Of a DNA stretch of 47,106 nt, positions 1 to 9,360 are shown piece by piece. Origin of the DNA: Candidatus Latescibacterota bacterium (GTDB taxonomy: Bacteria > Latescibacterota > UBA2968 > UBA8231); assembly GCA_022820485.1 (NCBI GenBank), contig JAJEFJ010000012.1:1-47106 (forward strand), read 5' to 3'. Position numbers and translations under genes: made by a program. Each line of letters begins with the position of its first letter. The first letter of the stretch is position 1. The notes below the pieces were generated by a model. That model ran no database searches. It was not told the origin of the DNA and saw nothing but the letters and a program-made list of their open reading frames with translations.

Positions 1-162
1 CCGCACGGTGCAGCGGGCACGAGGGGCCTGCTCACCCAATGACGGACGACGCGCCCCGCACGCATACCGTTCAGATTGGCCCTTCTGAACGGATTTGGCA
101 ACATACAAATGACACTAGGCGGAACGGAAAGCGGCAGACGATAGAAGGCTGCGTAACATCAG
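1..162. other. Left-edge non-coding stretch with hairpin
   Basis: No convincing gene is seen here. It lies downstream of the first minus-strand gene. Bases 67-74 (CCGTTCAG) and 85-92 (CTGAACGG) form a perfect 8-bp inverted repeat with a 10-base loop. It could end transcription of the 13-kb operon, but no T-run follows on the minus strand, so it is not a standard intrinsic terminator. Confidence 0.4.
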
Positions 163-163
163 T
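149..163. repeat. Single copy of a 15-bp mobile-element end sequence
   Basis: CTGCGTAACATCAGT here is identical to 15 of the 16 bases of both terminal inverted repeats of the small element at 29324-29428. It abuts the stop codon of the neighbouring gene: the last A of its TAA (minus strand) is the first base of the repeat read as ACTGATGTTACGCAG. It may be one end of a decayed or larger element whose other end lies outside the window. Confidence 0.6.
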
Positions 164-3100
164 TAGTAAACCACGCAACTAAGCCGCCCTCCCGCCAAGC
201 TGCACACCACGCCGCCACGGCACGGCCACAAACCGCGAATCTCCCCTTCCATCGCCATAGAACCCACACACCTGCCGTCTGCATCACAGGCTAGCAGCGC
301 ACCCTTTTCCACGGCTGCGACAATGTGTTCCCCCACCGGGGCAATGGCCCGAATCCACTCGCCGATCTGGACGTGCCAGCGCAATTCCCCACGGTAGCTG
401 AAGACGTAGAGTTCGCCAAATTCGCTGGCTGCAACCAATCCCCAGGGAAAGGCGATGAGTCCCACAACTTCGCCGACGATATTGACGTGCCAGACCTCGG
501 CCCCATCCTGTGGTTTAATCGCGTAAATCCAGCCGTCCTGCGTGCCATAGACGATTTCGCGCACGCCGTCTCCATCGACATCGACCAGTTGTAGATGGGT
601 CAGGCCGATGCCTCGGCGCGGCGTAGTGGCATTGCCCTCGGACCCCACTTCTTCAAAGGTGGTCCAGCGGAAGGACCCATCGCTATTGTGTACATTCAGC
701 GGAGTAGAATATTCGGTCCCCGCAATCACCTCAGCCTGCCCATCGCCATCCACATCCGTTGCAGCAAGCGCCGTGATCGCGTGGTAGCGCACCCACTCTG
801 CCCATTCGAGCGTGCCATCCGCAGCAAAGGCGTTTATGTACCAGCCCACGGTTGACGCCAACACACTCGTGCGGCCCCGGCCCTCCAGATCGGCCACAGC
901 TAGGCCGGAGACTTTTGCACCCCACCCCGAGTCTTTCAAGGTCCTGTCCCAGCGCTGCTCTCCGCTATGGCCTGCGAGTACAGCGAGTTGACCATCGACC
1001 GTGCCCACAAGCGCCTCCACCACCCCATCGGCGTCGATATCGGCCAAGAGCAGGGCACTGGGCGCACTGTCTGGATCCAGTCGATGTGACCATATCGCCG
1101 CACCGTCCCCGAGCTCCAGTTGGGCGACCTCCCCTTCCTCAGTGCCAGCAAGTAAAATTTCATCGTGGACCGCTACATCACTTATCTCGGTCGAACCCAA
1201 GTCCCGGCTCCACTTGACGGTCCAGCCACCTTCTGGCCGGGGCCGGGAAGATTCCACCGCAACCGGGGAAGGTTCTGGCACGACAGCGTCCATGACGTCG
1301 CAGATGCGTTGCGCCGTTTCGCTCTGTCCCACTGTGAGCGTCGCATGAGACCCGTCAAACACCTGCCAGTCCCAATCCTCGCCCTCGGCAAAGCCCAAAC
1401 GTTCAATGCCCTGCAAGGTCAGGCTATCTCCCTTTAGAGAAATCCCGAACATTTCGGATTCAATTGCCAGCGCGCCCAAGCGGGTATGGCCGACGCCCAA
1501 AATGGTCGTCTCCGCCCCGTCGCGGATCTCGACAGTCCTTTCATTCAGGCGCACTATGCGGATGTCGGGATGCGGCGTCAGCAGATTGATATAGACGAGA
1601 TTCTCCCCCGGCTGCATGGTGCGGGCGGCTTGCTGGTGCAGGACGTGGAGTATGTCCCCGGCGTGTGGATAGTTGGACCAGCGGCTTTTCACGTGCAAGT
1701 CGGCGACGATTTCCTGGGCCGCCCCATCGGCATTGTCGATGTAGAAGTGTTCGCCCTCTTGGTGCAGACACGCCCTAGACCCCCTGAGTTCGGCTTCGCC
1801 GACCAGACGCCACAAGCAGTAGCAGCGGTAGTCCCCGGCCTCGGTGCATTGCAGTTGATCGATCACCGCGAAATAGCGCCCCTTGCCCCAGAAGATATTG
1901 CGCCGCCAGTCCACTCCGTTGTACCCGGCAGCCTCGGTCTGCACCAAGCCAAGAGCAGCACTTTCGCTGCTATAGTTCAACGAGGCCAGCAACGGCATCA
2001 ACAACCCATCTCCCGGCGGCTGCAACACGCCCACGCCATCGCGGATGACAGCGATTGAATTGTGGAATTTGGGTGCCGCCCGGATGTAGTCGCCGTCTCC
2101 CAGCCAAGCCCGGTCGTTCCACGTCAGCCGGACGATGGTATTGCTGTCCTCGTGCCCGTGACAGAACGTGCCGCTCCCTTCGAGCAACAGGTATTCACTC
2201 ATCGGGTCGAAGTCGCGCCGCAGCGAGAGTTTGTCGAAGTAGTCTTTTTGTGGATCAGGCTGGTTATCAGCCGGGGCGTACGCACGCACCCAGCCCTGCG
2301 CTTTGTCCGGCAATTTCATCGCGTATATACCGAGCAGACCGACCGGTTCCTCGGGGACGCAATCGGCGAGCGCCAATCCGTCTTCGCTCCATTCGACGCC
2401 AGCATAAAGCCCCCGCAACACGTGTACCAGCGTCGGCTTCTTACCCGCACCCAGCCAGTTGAGAATCCACAGATGCTCGGGGTTGCGCGCATACCAAGTG
2501 GAGACCATCGGTGCCCACAAGCGGCCTTCCCACCCCTCGGACGAAGAAAAAGGCGCGTACCCCGCAGTATCTCCGTGGTTGCTCTCGCTGCGCATATTGT
2601 CCGTAGTCACCACCGCTAGCGTACACAAATCGGCGATGTGGCCATTCTCGATATACCCGTAGTCGTTCTTGAGCAACCCGTACGAGAGCGTCTCCTGGGG
2701 CACGAGCCAAGCGTACCCCACGCCACCATCGTCGTTGGATCTGTAGCAATCGCTCTGGCCAGCAAAAATCCGCTCCACCACTTCCTCGGTGGGATCAAAT
2801 TCGCGGATGCCGTAGCGCTTGCTCAGGTAGTTGTGGCCCGAGGCCAAATCCATGGCGATATAGGTGGTGTGGTTCTGGCGAATCTGGTCAGGCGGATTGA
2901 TTCTTTCCTCCATATAGAATAGGCCAGCCAAGTGGCGCAGCATCTCGCCCATCATGGTCACCACCCCTCGGCGGTCGGCCTCGGTATAGAGCGGACTATC
3001 CTCGATCAGTTCCCAGAGATGGATGAGGCTGTGGAAGTGGAAAAAGCAGTGGTAGGTCTCCGGGTAGTCGCGCCGCTGGGCCAGCCAAGGTTCCAGGGAA

Positions 3101-3747
3101 CCGGCGAAGATGGCCGGCACGGCGCGTCCCCACACCGGATGGTCGGTCAGATAGTAATACCAAGCGTAGGTCTCCACCCGACCGCCCCGAAAAGGCGTGG
3201 AGACCCAAGCACCTTCCCAAGTCTTTAGGTCGTCCTGCACCATCTTTTCCAGTTGTGCTTCCTCGGGAAACGGAGGAAGAGGATGCTGGAATTGAGCGGC
3301 GTGTACCCGCTGCAATTCCCCGTCACTAGTGCGGACCAAATCCTCGAACACCGCAAAGGCCGCCAGCAGCCCATCTCGGTTGCTGGCCCCAAGGACGATA
3401 CAGTTCTTGCCATAGCCGAAGGGATCTGAAATCGACTTGACAAAATAGCCATCCCCGCCGGGAAAAAAGGTATCGACAAAACAGCAGCGGGCCGTGTAGA
3501 GCCGCCGCAGCGCGGCATTGTTCGTCATATTGCCGCAGGCGATCACCTGCGCACTGCCAAAGAGCGCGTCGGTGAAATCCCGCTGCTCGACAACGTCGAG
3601 TGCCCGCCCCCCCACGGCGGCGATAGCGCCCTGTAATTGCACAACGGGCGAGGTCGCTTGGAGACCGTCCGGCACCACTAGGACCGTATCTGCGGCGAGA
3701 TCAGTGCGGGGAAAGTGTCGAGAATGCGCAAAGGCGAATTCTGTCAT
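163..3747 (-). CDS. Heparinase II/III-like protein fused to FG-GAP/PQQ-like propeller
   Basis: Protein of 1194 residues, started at the ATG one base after the upstream gene's stop; a further in-frame upstream ATG would lie inside that gene. The middle third resembles heparinase II/III-type polysaccharide lyases: an alpha-helical Trp/Tyr-rich region, then a His-rich segment (CHGHEDSN near residue 530) leading into a beta-rich domain. From about 845 to the end there are beta-propeller repeats with FG-GAP calcium-loop signatures (LADIDADGVVEALVG near 900, DVDGDGQAEVI, DVDGDGVREIVYG) interleaved with PQQ-type blades. No signal peptide is obvious. Last gene of the minus-strand operon. Likely role is binding and cleaving an acidic polysaccharide; substrate unknown. 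The fold assignment comes from motif reading only. Confidence 0.72.
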   Translation of the reverse strand: MTEFAFAHSRHFPRTDLAADTVLVVPDGLQATSPVVQLQGAIAAVGGRALDVVEQRDFTDALFGSAQVIACGNMTNNAALRRLYTARCCFVDTFFPGGDGYFVKSISDPFGYGKNCIVLGASNRDGLLAAFAVFEDLVRTSDGELQRVHAAQFQHPLPPFPEEAQLEKMVQDDLKTWEGAWVSTPFRGGRVETYAWYYYLTDHPVWGRAVPAIFAGSLEPWLAQRRDYPETYHCFFHFHSLIHLWELIEDSPLYTEADRRGVVTMMGEMLRHLAGLFYMEERINPPDQIRQNHTTYIAMDLASGHNYLSKRYGIREFDPTEEVVERIFAGQSDCYRSNDDGGVGYAWLVPQETLSYGLLKNDYGYIENGHIADLCTLAVVTTDNMRSESNHGDTAGYAPFSSSEGWEGRLWAPMVSTWYARNPEHLWILNWLGAGKKPTLVHVLRGLYAGVEWSEDGLALADCVPEEPVGLLGIYAMKLPDKAQGWVRAYAPADNQPDPQKDYFDKLSLRRDFDPMSEYLLLEGSGTFCHGHEDSNTIVRLTWNDRAWLGDGDYIRAAPKFHNSIAVIRDGVGVLQPPGDGLLMPLLASLNYSSESAALGLVQTEAAGYNGVDWRRNIFWGKGRYFAVIDQLQCTEAGDYRCYCLWRLVGEAELRGSRACLHQEGEHFYIDNADGAAQEIVADLHVKSRWSNYPHAGDILHVLHQQAARTMQPGENLVYINLLTPHPDIRIVRLNERTVEIRDGAETTILGVGHTRLGALAIESEMFGISLKGDSLTLQGIERLGFAEGEDWDWQVFDGSHATLTVGQSETAQRICDVMDAVVPEPSPVAVESSRPRPEGGWTVKWSRDLGSTEISDVAVHDEILLAGTEEGEVAQLELGDGAAIWSHRLDPDSAPSALLLADIDADGVVEALVGTVDGQLAVLAGHSGEQRWDRTLKDSGWGAKVSGLAVADLEGRGRTSVLASTVGWYINAFAADGTLEWAEWVRYHAITALAATDVDGDGQAEVIAGTEYSTPLNVHNSDGSFRWTTFEEVGSEGNATTPRRGIGLTHLQLVDVDGDGVREIVYGTQDGWIYAIKPQDGAEVWHVNIVGEVVGLIAFPWGLVAASEFGELYVFSYRGELRWHVQIGEWIRAIAPVGEHIVAAVEKGALLACDADGRCVGSMAMEGEIRGLWPCRGGVVCSLAGGRLSCVVY

Positions 3748-3748
3748 G

Positions 3749-5005
3749 CTAGCTAATAAATCCTTGCAGTACCTGCCATTCCTCTTCACTCATGTCCGAG
3801 TAATGCCAGTAGATGAGGCTCTGCAGGCCGCTGGCGACAATGGCCTGCAAGAGCAATTCGAGTTCGTTGGACGAGATCCGCACCCCGCCGTGATGCAGGC
3901 CGACCCAAGGTTTGAGGCGCTCCACCGGACCAGTGCGGAAGATCATCTTGGCGATTTCTCCAGGTACAGTCTCGCGGAAAAAGGCTTCGTTGAGCGGTGC
4001 CGACAATTCGTCTAGGGTGCGCACGCCGGGCATGGTGAAGCCGAACAGTTTAAAGACAAAATCCAGCGCCAACCCCTCGTCCACCTCCTCGTTCAGTTCC
4101 ACCAGCGTTTTGGCGTAGCGGAACACCGTCCCCTTCAACCCGTCGATACCGTGTTGCCAAAAGTAGAGCTTGGGGGCGATAAAATCGGTCACTTCACCCA
4201 AGCGCCGATAATTGTATCCAGTCAGCGGCGCAAAGGCCGAGATCCGGGGTCCGCAGGCCAGCTTCACTTTCGGATCAATCTCTTTGACGCCGCGGTAAAA
4301 TGCACCCACGTAGTGCTCGATACACGTGGTTTTAAAGCGAATCCAGTCAAAGAGCGCGGGCTCCTGCAAGAGCAAATCCACTGCGTCAAAAGGTCCGGTC
4401 TGCGTCTCGATAAAACCGCGCATCACGGCCGGACTCAATGCGCTCAGGCGGGCACGCAGGCGTTCGGCCGCTTCCTGCATGGCGGCGAAATCGCAACCCA
4501 ACTCCCGCGCCTTGTTCTCGCAGTGGCGACAAAAACACCCGAATATGTCGCTGCGGTGTCCTGGCTCAATTTCGTAGCCGTATTCGGGGCCGTCGAGCAC
4601 AAAACCGCCGGTGTCGGGATATTGGGCAAAGGTGTCCCGGGTGCGCGCCAAGCCGTAGCGCACCTGCTCGGGATTGTTCAGGCACGAGCCCGATTCGAAC
4701 CAGCCGAACTGTCCCCAATCGTGGAAGTAGATGGCAAACCCCTTGTCGGCCGCGGCTTTCACCGCATCGCCGAAAATGCGGCTCGACGCCTCTAGGTCGG
4801 TGGGCAGTTGCGGCGGCTGTTTTTCACAGCCTTGGTAAAAATCCACATTGGGGGCAAAGGAAGGGCCCTGAGTATCGCCTTGCCGCAAGATCAAATCGCC
4901 CAGCACCAATTCCCTGATGCCCCCGTCCCACAGGCGCTCGATAATATAGTCCGCGCCGTCGTTTTCAAATGCCTGAATCTGTCCCATGAACATCACGGGT
5001 CGCAT
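3749..5005 (-). CDS. TIM-barrel glycosidase-like protein
   Basis: Protein of 418 residues with a clear GGAGG site 7 bases before the ATG. It looks like an (alpha/beta)8 glycoside-hydrolase-type barrel: early IYFHDWGQFGWF, a GGFVLDGPEYGYEIEPGH stretch with acidic residues placed as in barrel strand ends, a CFCRHCENKA Cys cluster common in bacterial hypothetical beta-galactosidase-like proteins, then LACGPRISAF and FIAPKLYFWQHG strands. No signal peptide is visible, so it may act in the cytoplasm or be exported unconventionally. It sits 32 bases after the MFS/spermidine-synthase-like gene and 1 base before the heparinase-like gene, so the three are almost certainly co-transcribed. The exact GH family is not recognised. 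Confidence 0.65.
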   Translation of the reverse strand: MRPVMFMGQIQAFENDGADYIIERLWDGGIRELVLGDLILRQGDTQGPSFAPNVDFYQGCEKQPPQLPTDLEASSRIFGDAVKAAADKGFAIYFHDWGQFGWFESGSCLNNPEQVRYGLARTRDTFAQYPDTGGFVLDGPEYGYEIEPGHRSDIFGCFCRHCENKARELGCDFAAMQEAAERLRARLSALSPAVMRGFIETQTGPFDAVDLLLQEPALFDWIRFKTTCIEHYVGAFYRGVKEIDPKVKLACGPRISAFAPLTGYNYRRLGEVTDFIAPKLYFWQHGIDGLKGTVFRYAKTLVELNEEVDEGLALDFVFKLFGFTMPGVRTLDELSAPLNEAFFRETVPGEIAKMIFRTGPVERLKPWVGLHHGGVRISSNELELLLQAIVASGLQSLIYWHYSDMSEEEWQVLQGFIS

Positions 5006-5037
5006 GAGCTATCCTCCTTTGTCGCGGTCTAGTCCGT

Positions 5038-8000
5038 TTACTTTTTCTCCAAGGCGACATATTTGTCGAAATCGCGCCGCGCCCTGTCGAGATATGGATG
5101 GTCTCCGGCTTGGTAGCATTTGACGCGCGCTTCAAGCAAATCGCGCTTCCAAGGCACGTGTGGTTCCAACTCGTTGAGCACCTCTATGCAGTTCTGCGGA
5201 AAATTGAGCTCATAGCCCAGATTCAACAATGCGTTCAGCCGCGTCTCCCGCGCGTAATCCATGACAAACGGAGAACGCAACGCCGCGTACAACCGCTCGG
5301 CATAGGCCGCATCCCGGCCGCCGAGGTCCACCGCTAAAGCCAAGCCGCGCTGCATGAGTGCCGGCCAAGCCCAAGGATCGCGGCCGTACCCCGCAAAAGC
5401 GGACTCCAGGGCGACGACTGCTTCCGGTATCCGTCCCTCGCGCGTGCGCAAAATGGCCAAGACCACATCCGCTTCAACAGGCTGGAGGTCACGCAACTCC
5501 TTGATGTACTGGGCGGCTTCCTCGCGCTGGTTGACCGCCATCATGTAGGCCACAGCCGACACTTCGTGCAGCCCTCGCGGCTGGCGCGGCTGACTTTGCC
5601 ACCACGCCAACCCATTGCGCGACCGCGCGTCCCACCAAGCCGATAAGGCTCGCAGGCGATATCGCTGGTGCATCGTCAAATCCGGGTACCGGTCCGGGCG
5701 AACTTGTTCCCCTTGGCCAATCAAAAAGGCGAGGCGCTGGTCTGCAATCCATTCCCAGTCCACGTCCCCACCCGTCACGCGGGGTCGATCTTCCCCTCGG
5801 TCACGCGCCAATTTTTCCACCGTCTCGATATTGAAATGCCTGCCCAGCCCCAGATGGCGGGCAAAGGCGTACTCCACCAAGGTGCGATCATCCGTATTCA
5901 ACGCCTGCTCGCGCGCCAATTCGCGCGCCACTGCGGGGCCGGCTACATAGTGGGCGAGGAAGCCTTCGAGATCCGCGGTGCGCCAGACCGCGGCCAGCGC
6001 ACTGCGGTAGGGCTCCTCAGCAACCCGGGCGCGCAGCCTTGGAACATCGTACGACACCGGCCTAGCAGACGACAGCAGCAGCAAATCTCCACGCTGGGTC
6101 TGCCAAGTTTCCACGTGCGCAAAAACCGAACTCAGAGTGGCGTAAATGGTGCGAATGGTTTGCTCATCCACCTCGTACATTTGCACCCACTGCGCGAATA
6201 GGCCGCCGTCGCGCAGCAGCGGGGCGACCCCTTCGTAGAATTCCCGCGTGTACAGGCTGGCGACCCCCGCCCGATAGGGATTGGAAGGCTCGGAGAAGAT
6301 GAGGTCGTAGGATTGCCGGGTGGTCAGGACGACCTCCCGCCCATCGCCGACCACTGTGTGTACCTTGGGATGGCCGACGGCGTTCACATTGACCGGCCCA
6401 AAGGCGCTGGCCGCTTCGACCACAGCCGCCTCCAACTCCACCACATCGACGCGTTCCATTGCGTCGATAGCAGCCAGCCAACCAGCCGTAGATCCAGTCC
6501 CAAGTCCAATGACTAGAGCATTGCGCGGCTGTGGATGCAGAATAGCTCCAATCATCCCACTCATAATCTGAGTGGAGGCGTCCCCCACCGCAGAACCTTC
6601 GCTCTTGCCGTTCAAAAAGAGCACCGGCCCCCTGTCAGACACGCGAATGGCCACCGAGCTTTCAATCCCTTCCCGCTCCCAGCGCACGGCGCGCCGCTGC
6701 CCTTGCATCCACCCCCGTATCTCATTGGCATTCAAATTGGCCAGCATTTTCAGCCCCGCCCCAATCGGAGTGTGCCGCCACGCCGCGGTGGGTCCAGTCG
6801 CCAACAATAAGGACGCGGCGACCACAGCCAAAACGACAGCCAGCCCCGACTTCAGGCCAATCCATCTTGCGCTTTCCCCCTCCCGTCTGCCGCTCACCCA
6901 CGCAAACGCAGCAATACCGCCTCCTAAAACCGCGAGCAGCACCACTACGAGTTGCCACGCGCCCGGCGCGGAAAGCCACGGCAGCAAGGCGAAGCCGCCG
7001 AGCAAAGCGCCCAGAATAGCACCGAGTGTATTCCAAGCATAGGTCCAACCCACGTCGAGCCCGAGCTGACGCGCGCCGGGGCCCAACAGCGCAATGAGGA
7101 GCGGAAACTGATACCCCGCAACAATAGCCGTAGGCAGTACCACAATACCCACCACTACGGACCACGAGAGCACCAGCCCGCCAAAACCCAACGTCCCCCA
7201 CTCGCGCAGGCCGCCTGCTAGCACAGCTAATTGATCGCCCAGTGCAAAGGGAATGGCTACGCACAGCGCTTCCAGAATGCACGTCAGCGCCAGCCCAGAG
7301 AGCGCGGGGCTCCGCTTGCGCCCCCACAACGCATAGGCGCTCCCCCCCAATCCGATCCCCAATAGTGCCACGGCTAGGATGAGACCAAAGGTATAGGTGG
7401 TACCCCCGAGCAGCGGTGCCAGCATCCGGTACCAGACCAGTTCCATGAGCAGAAAGGCCATCCCGACCACCGAGGCAGTGGCAAAAATCAGCAGCCGCAC
7501 ATAGCCAGAACGCCGCACCTCTCCATCTACCGCTGGCGCAACTGACACCTGCTTGTCAAAGACGGCTGGGTAGGCGCGCACAATCCAAAGGGCACAGCCT
7601 CCAACGATGATGTTTAGCGCAGCGGCAGCCCACAGGGTCGCATCGGCCCCTAGGCGTTCCAACAGCGCGAAAGTAGCCAGCAAAGCCCCAGTCACAGCGC
7701 CGAGCGTGTTGATCCCGTACAGCACGGCGACCCGGCGTCTCCCAGCATCCTCATCGCCCCCGACCGCTCTGGCCGCGGCGGGCAGTGTTCCCCCCATGAG
7801 AAAGGTCGGAACGGCCAGCGCACACGCAGTTAGCCCGAGCCGCACCAGCGTGGCCGCGACCGGCCCCAGCGACAGGACTCCGCCCAAGGCGACGTAAAAC
7901 TCGCGCGCCATCCACACCAGCAATGGCGTGAGGGCAGCCGAGGCCGCAATGAACAGTTCGAGGTAGGCGTATAGGGCTAAAGGCCGCGGGTTGCGGTCAA

Positions 8001-8187
8001 CGCGCCGCCCGAACCAGAACCCGCCCGCGCCGAGCCCTCCCAGAAAGACGGACAGCACCGCGGCCGATGCTAGCGTAGAAGCACCAAAGACAAAGCGGAA
8101 TTCGCGCAGCCAGACCATTTGGTAGATCAGGGCGCACATCCCCGATCCAAACAATAAGCCGGCGACCAATATCACGTGTCGCACCAT
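5038..8187 (-). CDS. Fused MFS-like transporter / spermidine-synthase-like protein
   Basis: Protein of 1049 residues. The first about 460 residues are a run of hydrophobic helices beginning with a segment typical of fused MFS/spermidine synthases (CALIYQMVWLREF). A Rossmann methyltransferase-like domain follows, with VIGLGTGSTAG near residue 560 and YDLIFSEPSNPYRAG near 630. About 250 C-terminal residues are helical and TPR-like. Authentic spermidine synthases have a GGG(D/E)G loop and a catalytic Asp in the second motif; here these read GLGTGS and SEPSNP, so aminopropyl transfer is doubtful. It starts 6 bases after the molybdoenzyme stop, so translation is probably coupled. A second, shorter homologue lies at 15543-18125. 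Confidence 0.85.
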   Translation of the reverse strand: MVRHVILVAGLLFGSGMCALIYQMVWLREFRFVFGASTLASAAVLSVFLGGLGAGGFWFGRRVDRNPRPLALYAYLELFIAASAALTPLLVWMAREFYVALGGVLSLGPVAATLVRLGLTACALAVPTFLMGGTLPAAARAVGGDEDAGRRRVAVLYGINTLGAVTGALLATFALLERLGADATLWAAAALNIIVGGCALWIVRAYPAVFDKQVSVAPAVDGEVRRSGYVRLLIFATASVVGMAFLLMELVWYRMLAPLLGGTTYTFGLILAVALLGIGLGGSAYALWGRKRSPALSGLALTCILEALCVAIPFALGDQLAVLAGGLREWGTLGFGGLVLSWSVVVGIVVLPTAIVAGYQFPLLIALLGPGARQLGLDVGWTYAWNTLGAILGALLGGFALLPWLSAPGAWQLVVVLLAVLGGGIAAFAWVSGRREGESARWIGLKSGLAVVLAVVAASLLLATGPTAAWRHTPIGAGLKMLANLNANEIRGWMQGQRRAVRWEREGIESSVAIRVSDRGPVLFLNGKSEGSAVGDASTQIMSGMIGAILHPQPRNALVIGLGTGSTAGWLAAIDAMERVDVVELEAAVVEAASAFGPVNVNAVGHPKVHTVVGDGREVVLTTRQSYDLIFSEPSNPYRAGVASLYTREFYEGVAPLLRDGGLFAQWVQMYEVDEQTIRTIYATLSSVFAHVETWQTQRGDLLLLSSARPVSYDVPRLRARVAEEPYRSALAAVWRTADLEGFLAHYVAGPAVARELAREQALNTDDRTLVEYAFARHLGLGRHFNIETVEKLARDRGEDRPRVTGGDVDWEWIADQRLAFLIGQGEQVRPDRYPDLTMHQRYRLRALSAWWDARSRNGLAWWQSQPRQPRGLHEVSAVAYMMAVNQREEAAQYIKELRDLQPVEADVVLAILRTREGRIPEAVVALESAFAGYGRDPWAWPALMQRGLALAVDLGGRDAAYAERLYAALRSPFVMDYARETRLNALLNLGYELNFPQNCIEVLNELEPHVPWKRDLLEARVKCYQAGDHPYLDRARRDFDKYVALEKK

Positions 8188-8193
8188 TATCCA

Positions 8194-9345
8194 TCAAACC
8201 TGTCTGATGTAGATCCGCCGCCGGTGCAGCCCCCGATCGAGCCGCCACGTCCTGATACTAGCGTCGTCGATGTGCATGGTAATGTCGTAGAACCCCATCC
8301 GCGCGGGTTCCCACGCATGAGACCAGAGCGTCCAAGTGTCGTTGGTCTCCTGCGCGTAGGGCATGTTGACTGGAACGGGGTCTCGGCCTTGGCCGAACCG
8401 AATCATCAATTTGTCGGTCGGCCGCTCGCCCCCCCACATCAGACCGACCACCCGATAGACGATCCGCTCGGCGACCCGCCATTTTTCAACGCGGATGGGC
8501 AGTGCCGCTTGGTCGATCAGTGCGGGATCGAAGTCCCTAGCGAACTTGGGGGTGCCCTGCTGGTTGATGCGGCTGGCAAATTCCAGCATCTGACTCGTCG
8601 CCTTTGCGCCGTCGTCGACTAAAACAATCTCATTGACCCATTTGATGTCCACGCAACTAAACCACCGGGGCACGACTAGGCGCACGGGGAAACCGTGATC
8701 GCGCGGCAGCGGTTCGCCATTCATCTCAGTGGCTAAAAAGGCACCGTATTTCTCAAGCTCTGCAAAGGTAAAAACCCAACTCGCCCCCGGAATCGAAGAG
8801 TGCGGTTTGATTGAGTACTCGTCAAAACCCGAGATCAGAACGCGGGTCGCCTCGGCTTTGATGTTTAGCCGTTCTAACAATTCGGTCAGGGGAACGCCCG
8901 ACCACTCCGCCGCACTCATCAGCCCAAAGGGCCGGCGCTGATTGCCAGCGCACTCCAGCAGCACGGTGCCCATGGGTCTGACCAAGGGATTCAACTCGTC
9001 CAGACCAATCTCCACTGGCCGCTCGACTAGTCCGCGCACCGCGATCTTCCACGGCTGGGCAAAATCGATCAGGTCCGAACAGCGCGTGCGTATAAAGAAG
9101 TGCTCATTGGAAGTGATCAAGGCGGCGGGCGTGAGCGCAGTCAAATCGGTGTGGAACCGCGCGTCAAGTCCATCGCCTAGTTGCAGAGGCTCTTTGCCGT
9201 CGAGAAAGCTCTGATTCCCCAGCAATTCGCCGCTGGCAAAGGGGTCGGAGTCGCTCTCTGGACGGGCGCACGACAGGCCCAAGGCCAGCGCACCACCCGC
9301 GCCAAGCGCCTGCTGGATAAACGTCCTGCGCGTCCATTCCTCCAT
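8194..9345 (-). CDS. Sulfite-oxidase-like molybdopterin oxidoreductase, Tat-exported
   Basis: Protein of 383 residues. The N-terminus TRRTFIQ (residues 5-11) followed by an Ala/Gly/Leu-rich stretch is a twin-arginine signal; Cys26 after it could be lipidated, though the lipobox is imperfect. The sulfite oxidase family signature ECAGNQR is at 131-137, with Cys132 expected to ligate molybdenum. SCVDIKWVNEI fits the second conserved block, and the C-terminal about 100 residues look like the Ig-like dimerisation domain (WSHAWEPARMGFYDI). The family oxidises sulfite or reduces S- and N-oxides; the substrate here is unknown. A GGGAGGA site precedes the ATG. Its place among glycan enzymes could mean it handles sulfite from sulfated glycans, which is inference. 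Confidence 0.88.
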   Translation of the reverse strand: MEEWTRRTFIQQALGAGGALALGLSCARPESDSDPFASGELLGNQSFLDGKEPLQLGDGLDARFHTDLTALTPAALITSNEHFFIRTRCSDLIDFAQPWKIAVRGLVERPVEIGLDELNPLVRPMGTVLLECAGNQRRPFGLMSAAEWSGVPLTELLERLNIKAEATRVLISGFDEYSIKPHSSIPGASWVFTFAELEKYGAFLATEMNGEPLPRDHGFPVRLVVPRWFSCVDIKWVNEIVLVDDGAKATSQMLEFASRINQQGTPKFARDFDPALIDQAALPIRVEKWRVAERIVYRVVGLMWGGERPTDKLMIRFGQGRDPVPVNMPYAQETNDTWTLWSHAWEPARMGFYDITMHIDDASIRTWRLDRGLHRRRIYIRQV

Positions 9346-9360
9346 CGGCTGTCCTCCCCT

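Noticed and set aside
67..92. Hairpin as an intrinsic terminator of the first operon
   Set aside because: Stem is perfect but no T-run follows on the minus strand; kept only as an inverted repeat.
4680..4705. GGTTCGAATC on minus resembling a tRNA T-loop
   Set aside because: It lies inside the TIM-barrel glycosidase-like gene, translates as expected protein sequence (FGWFESGS), and no cloverleaf surrounds it.
5038..8187. Naming the protein a true spermidine synthase
   Set aside because: The GGG(D/E)G loop and catalytic Asp are missing, so only a spermidine-synthase-like fold is claimed.
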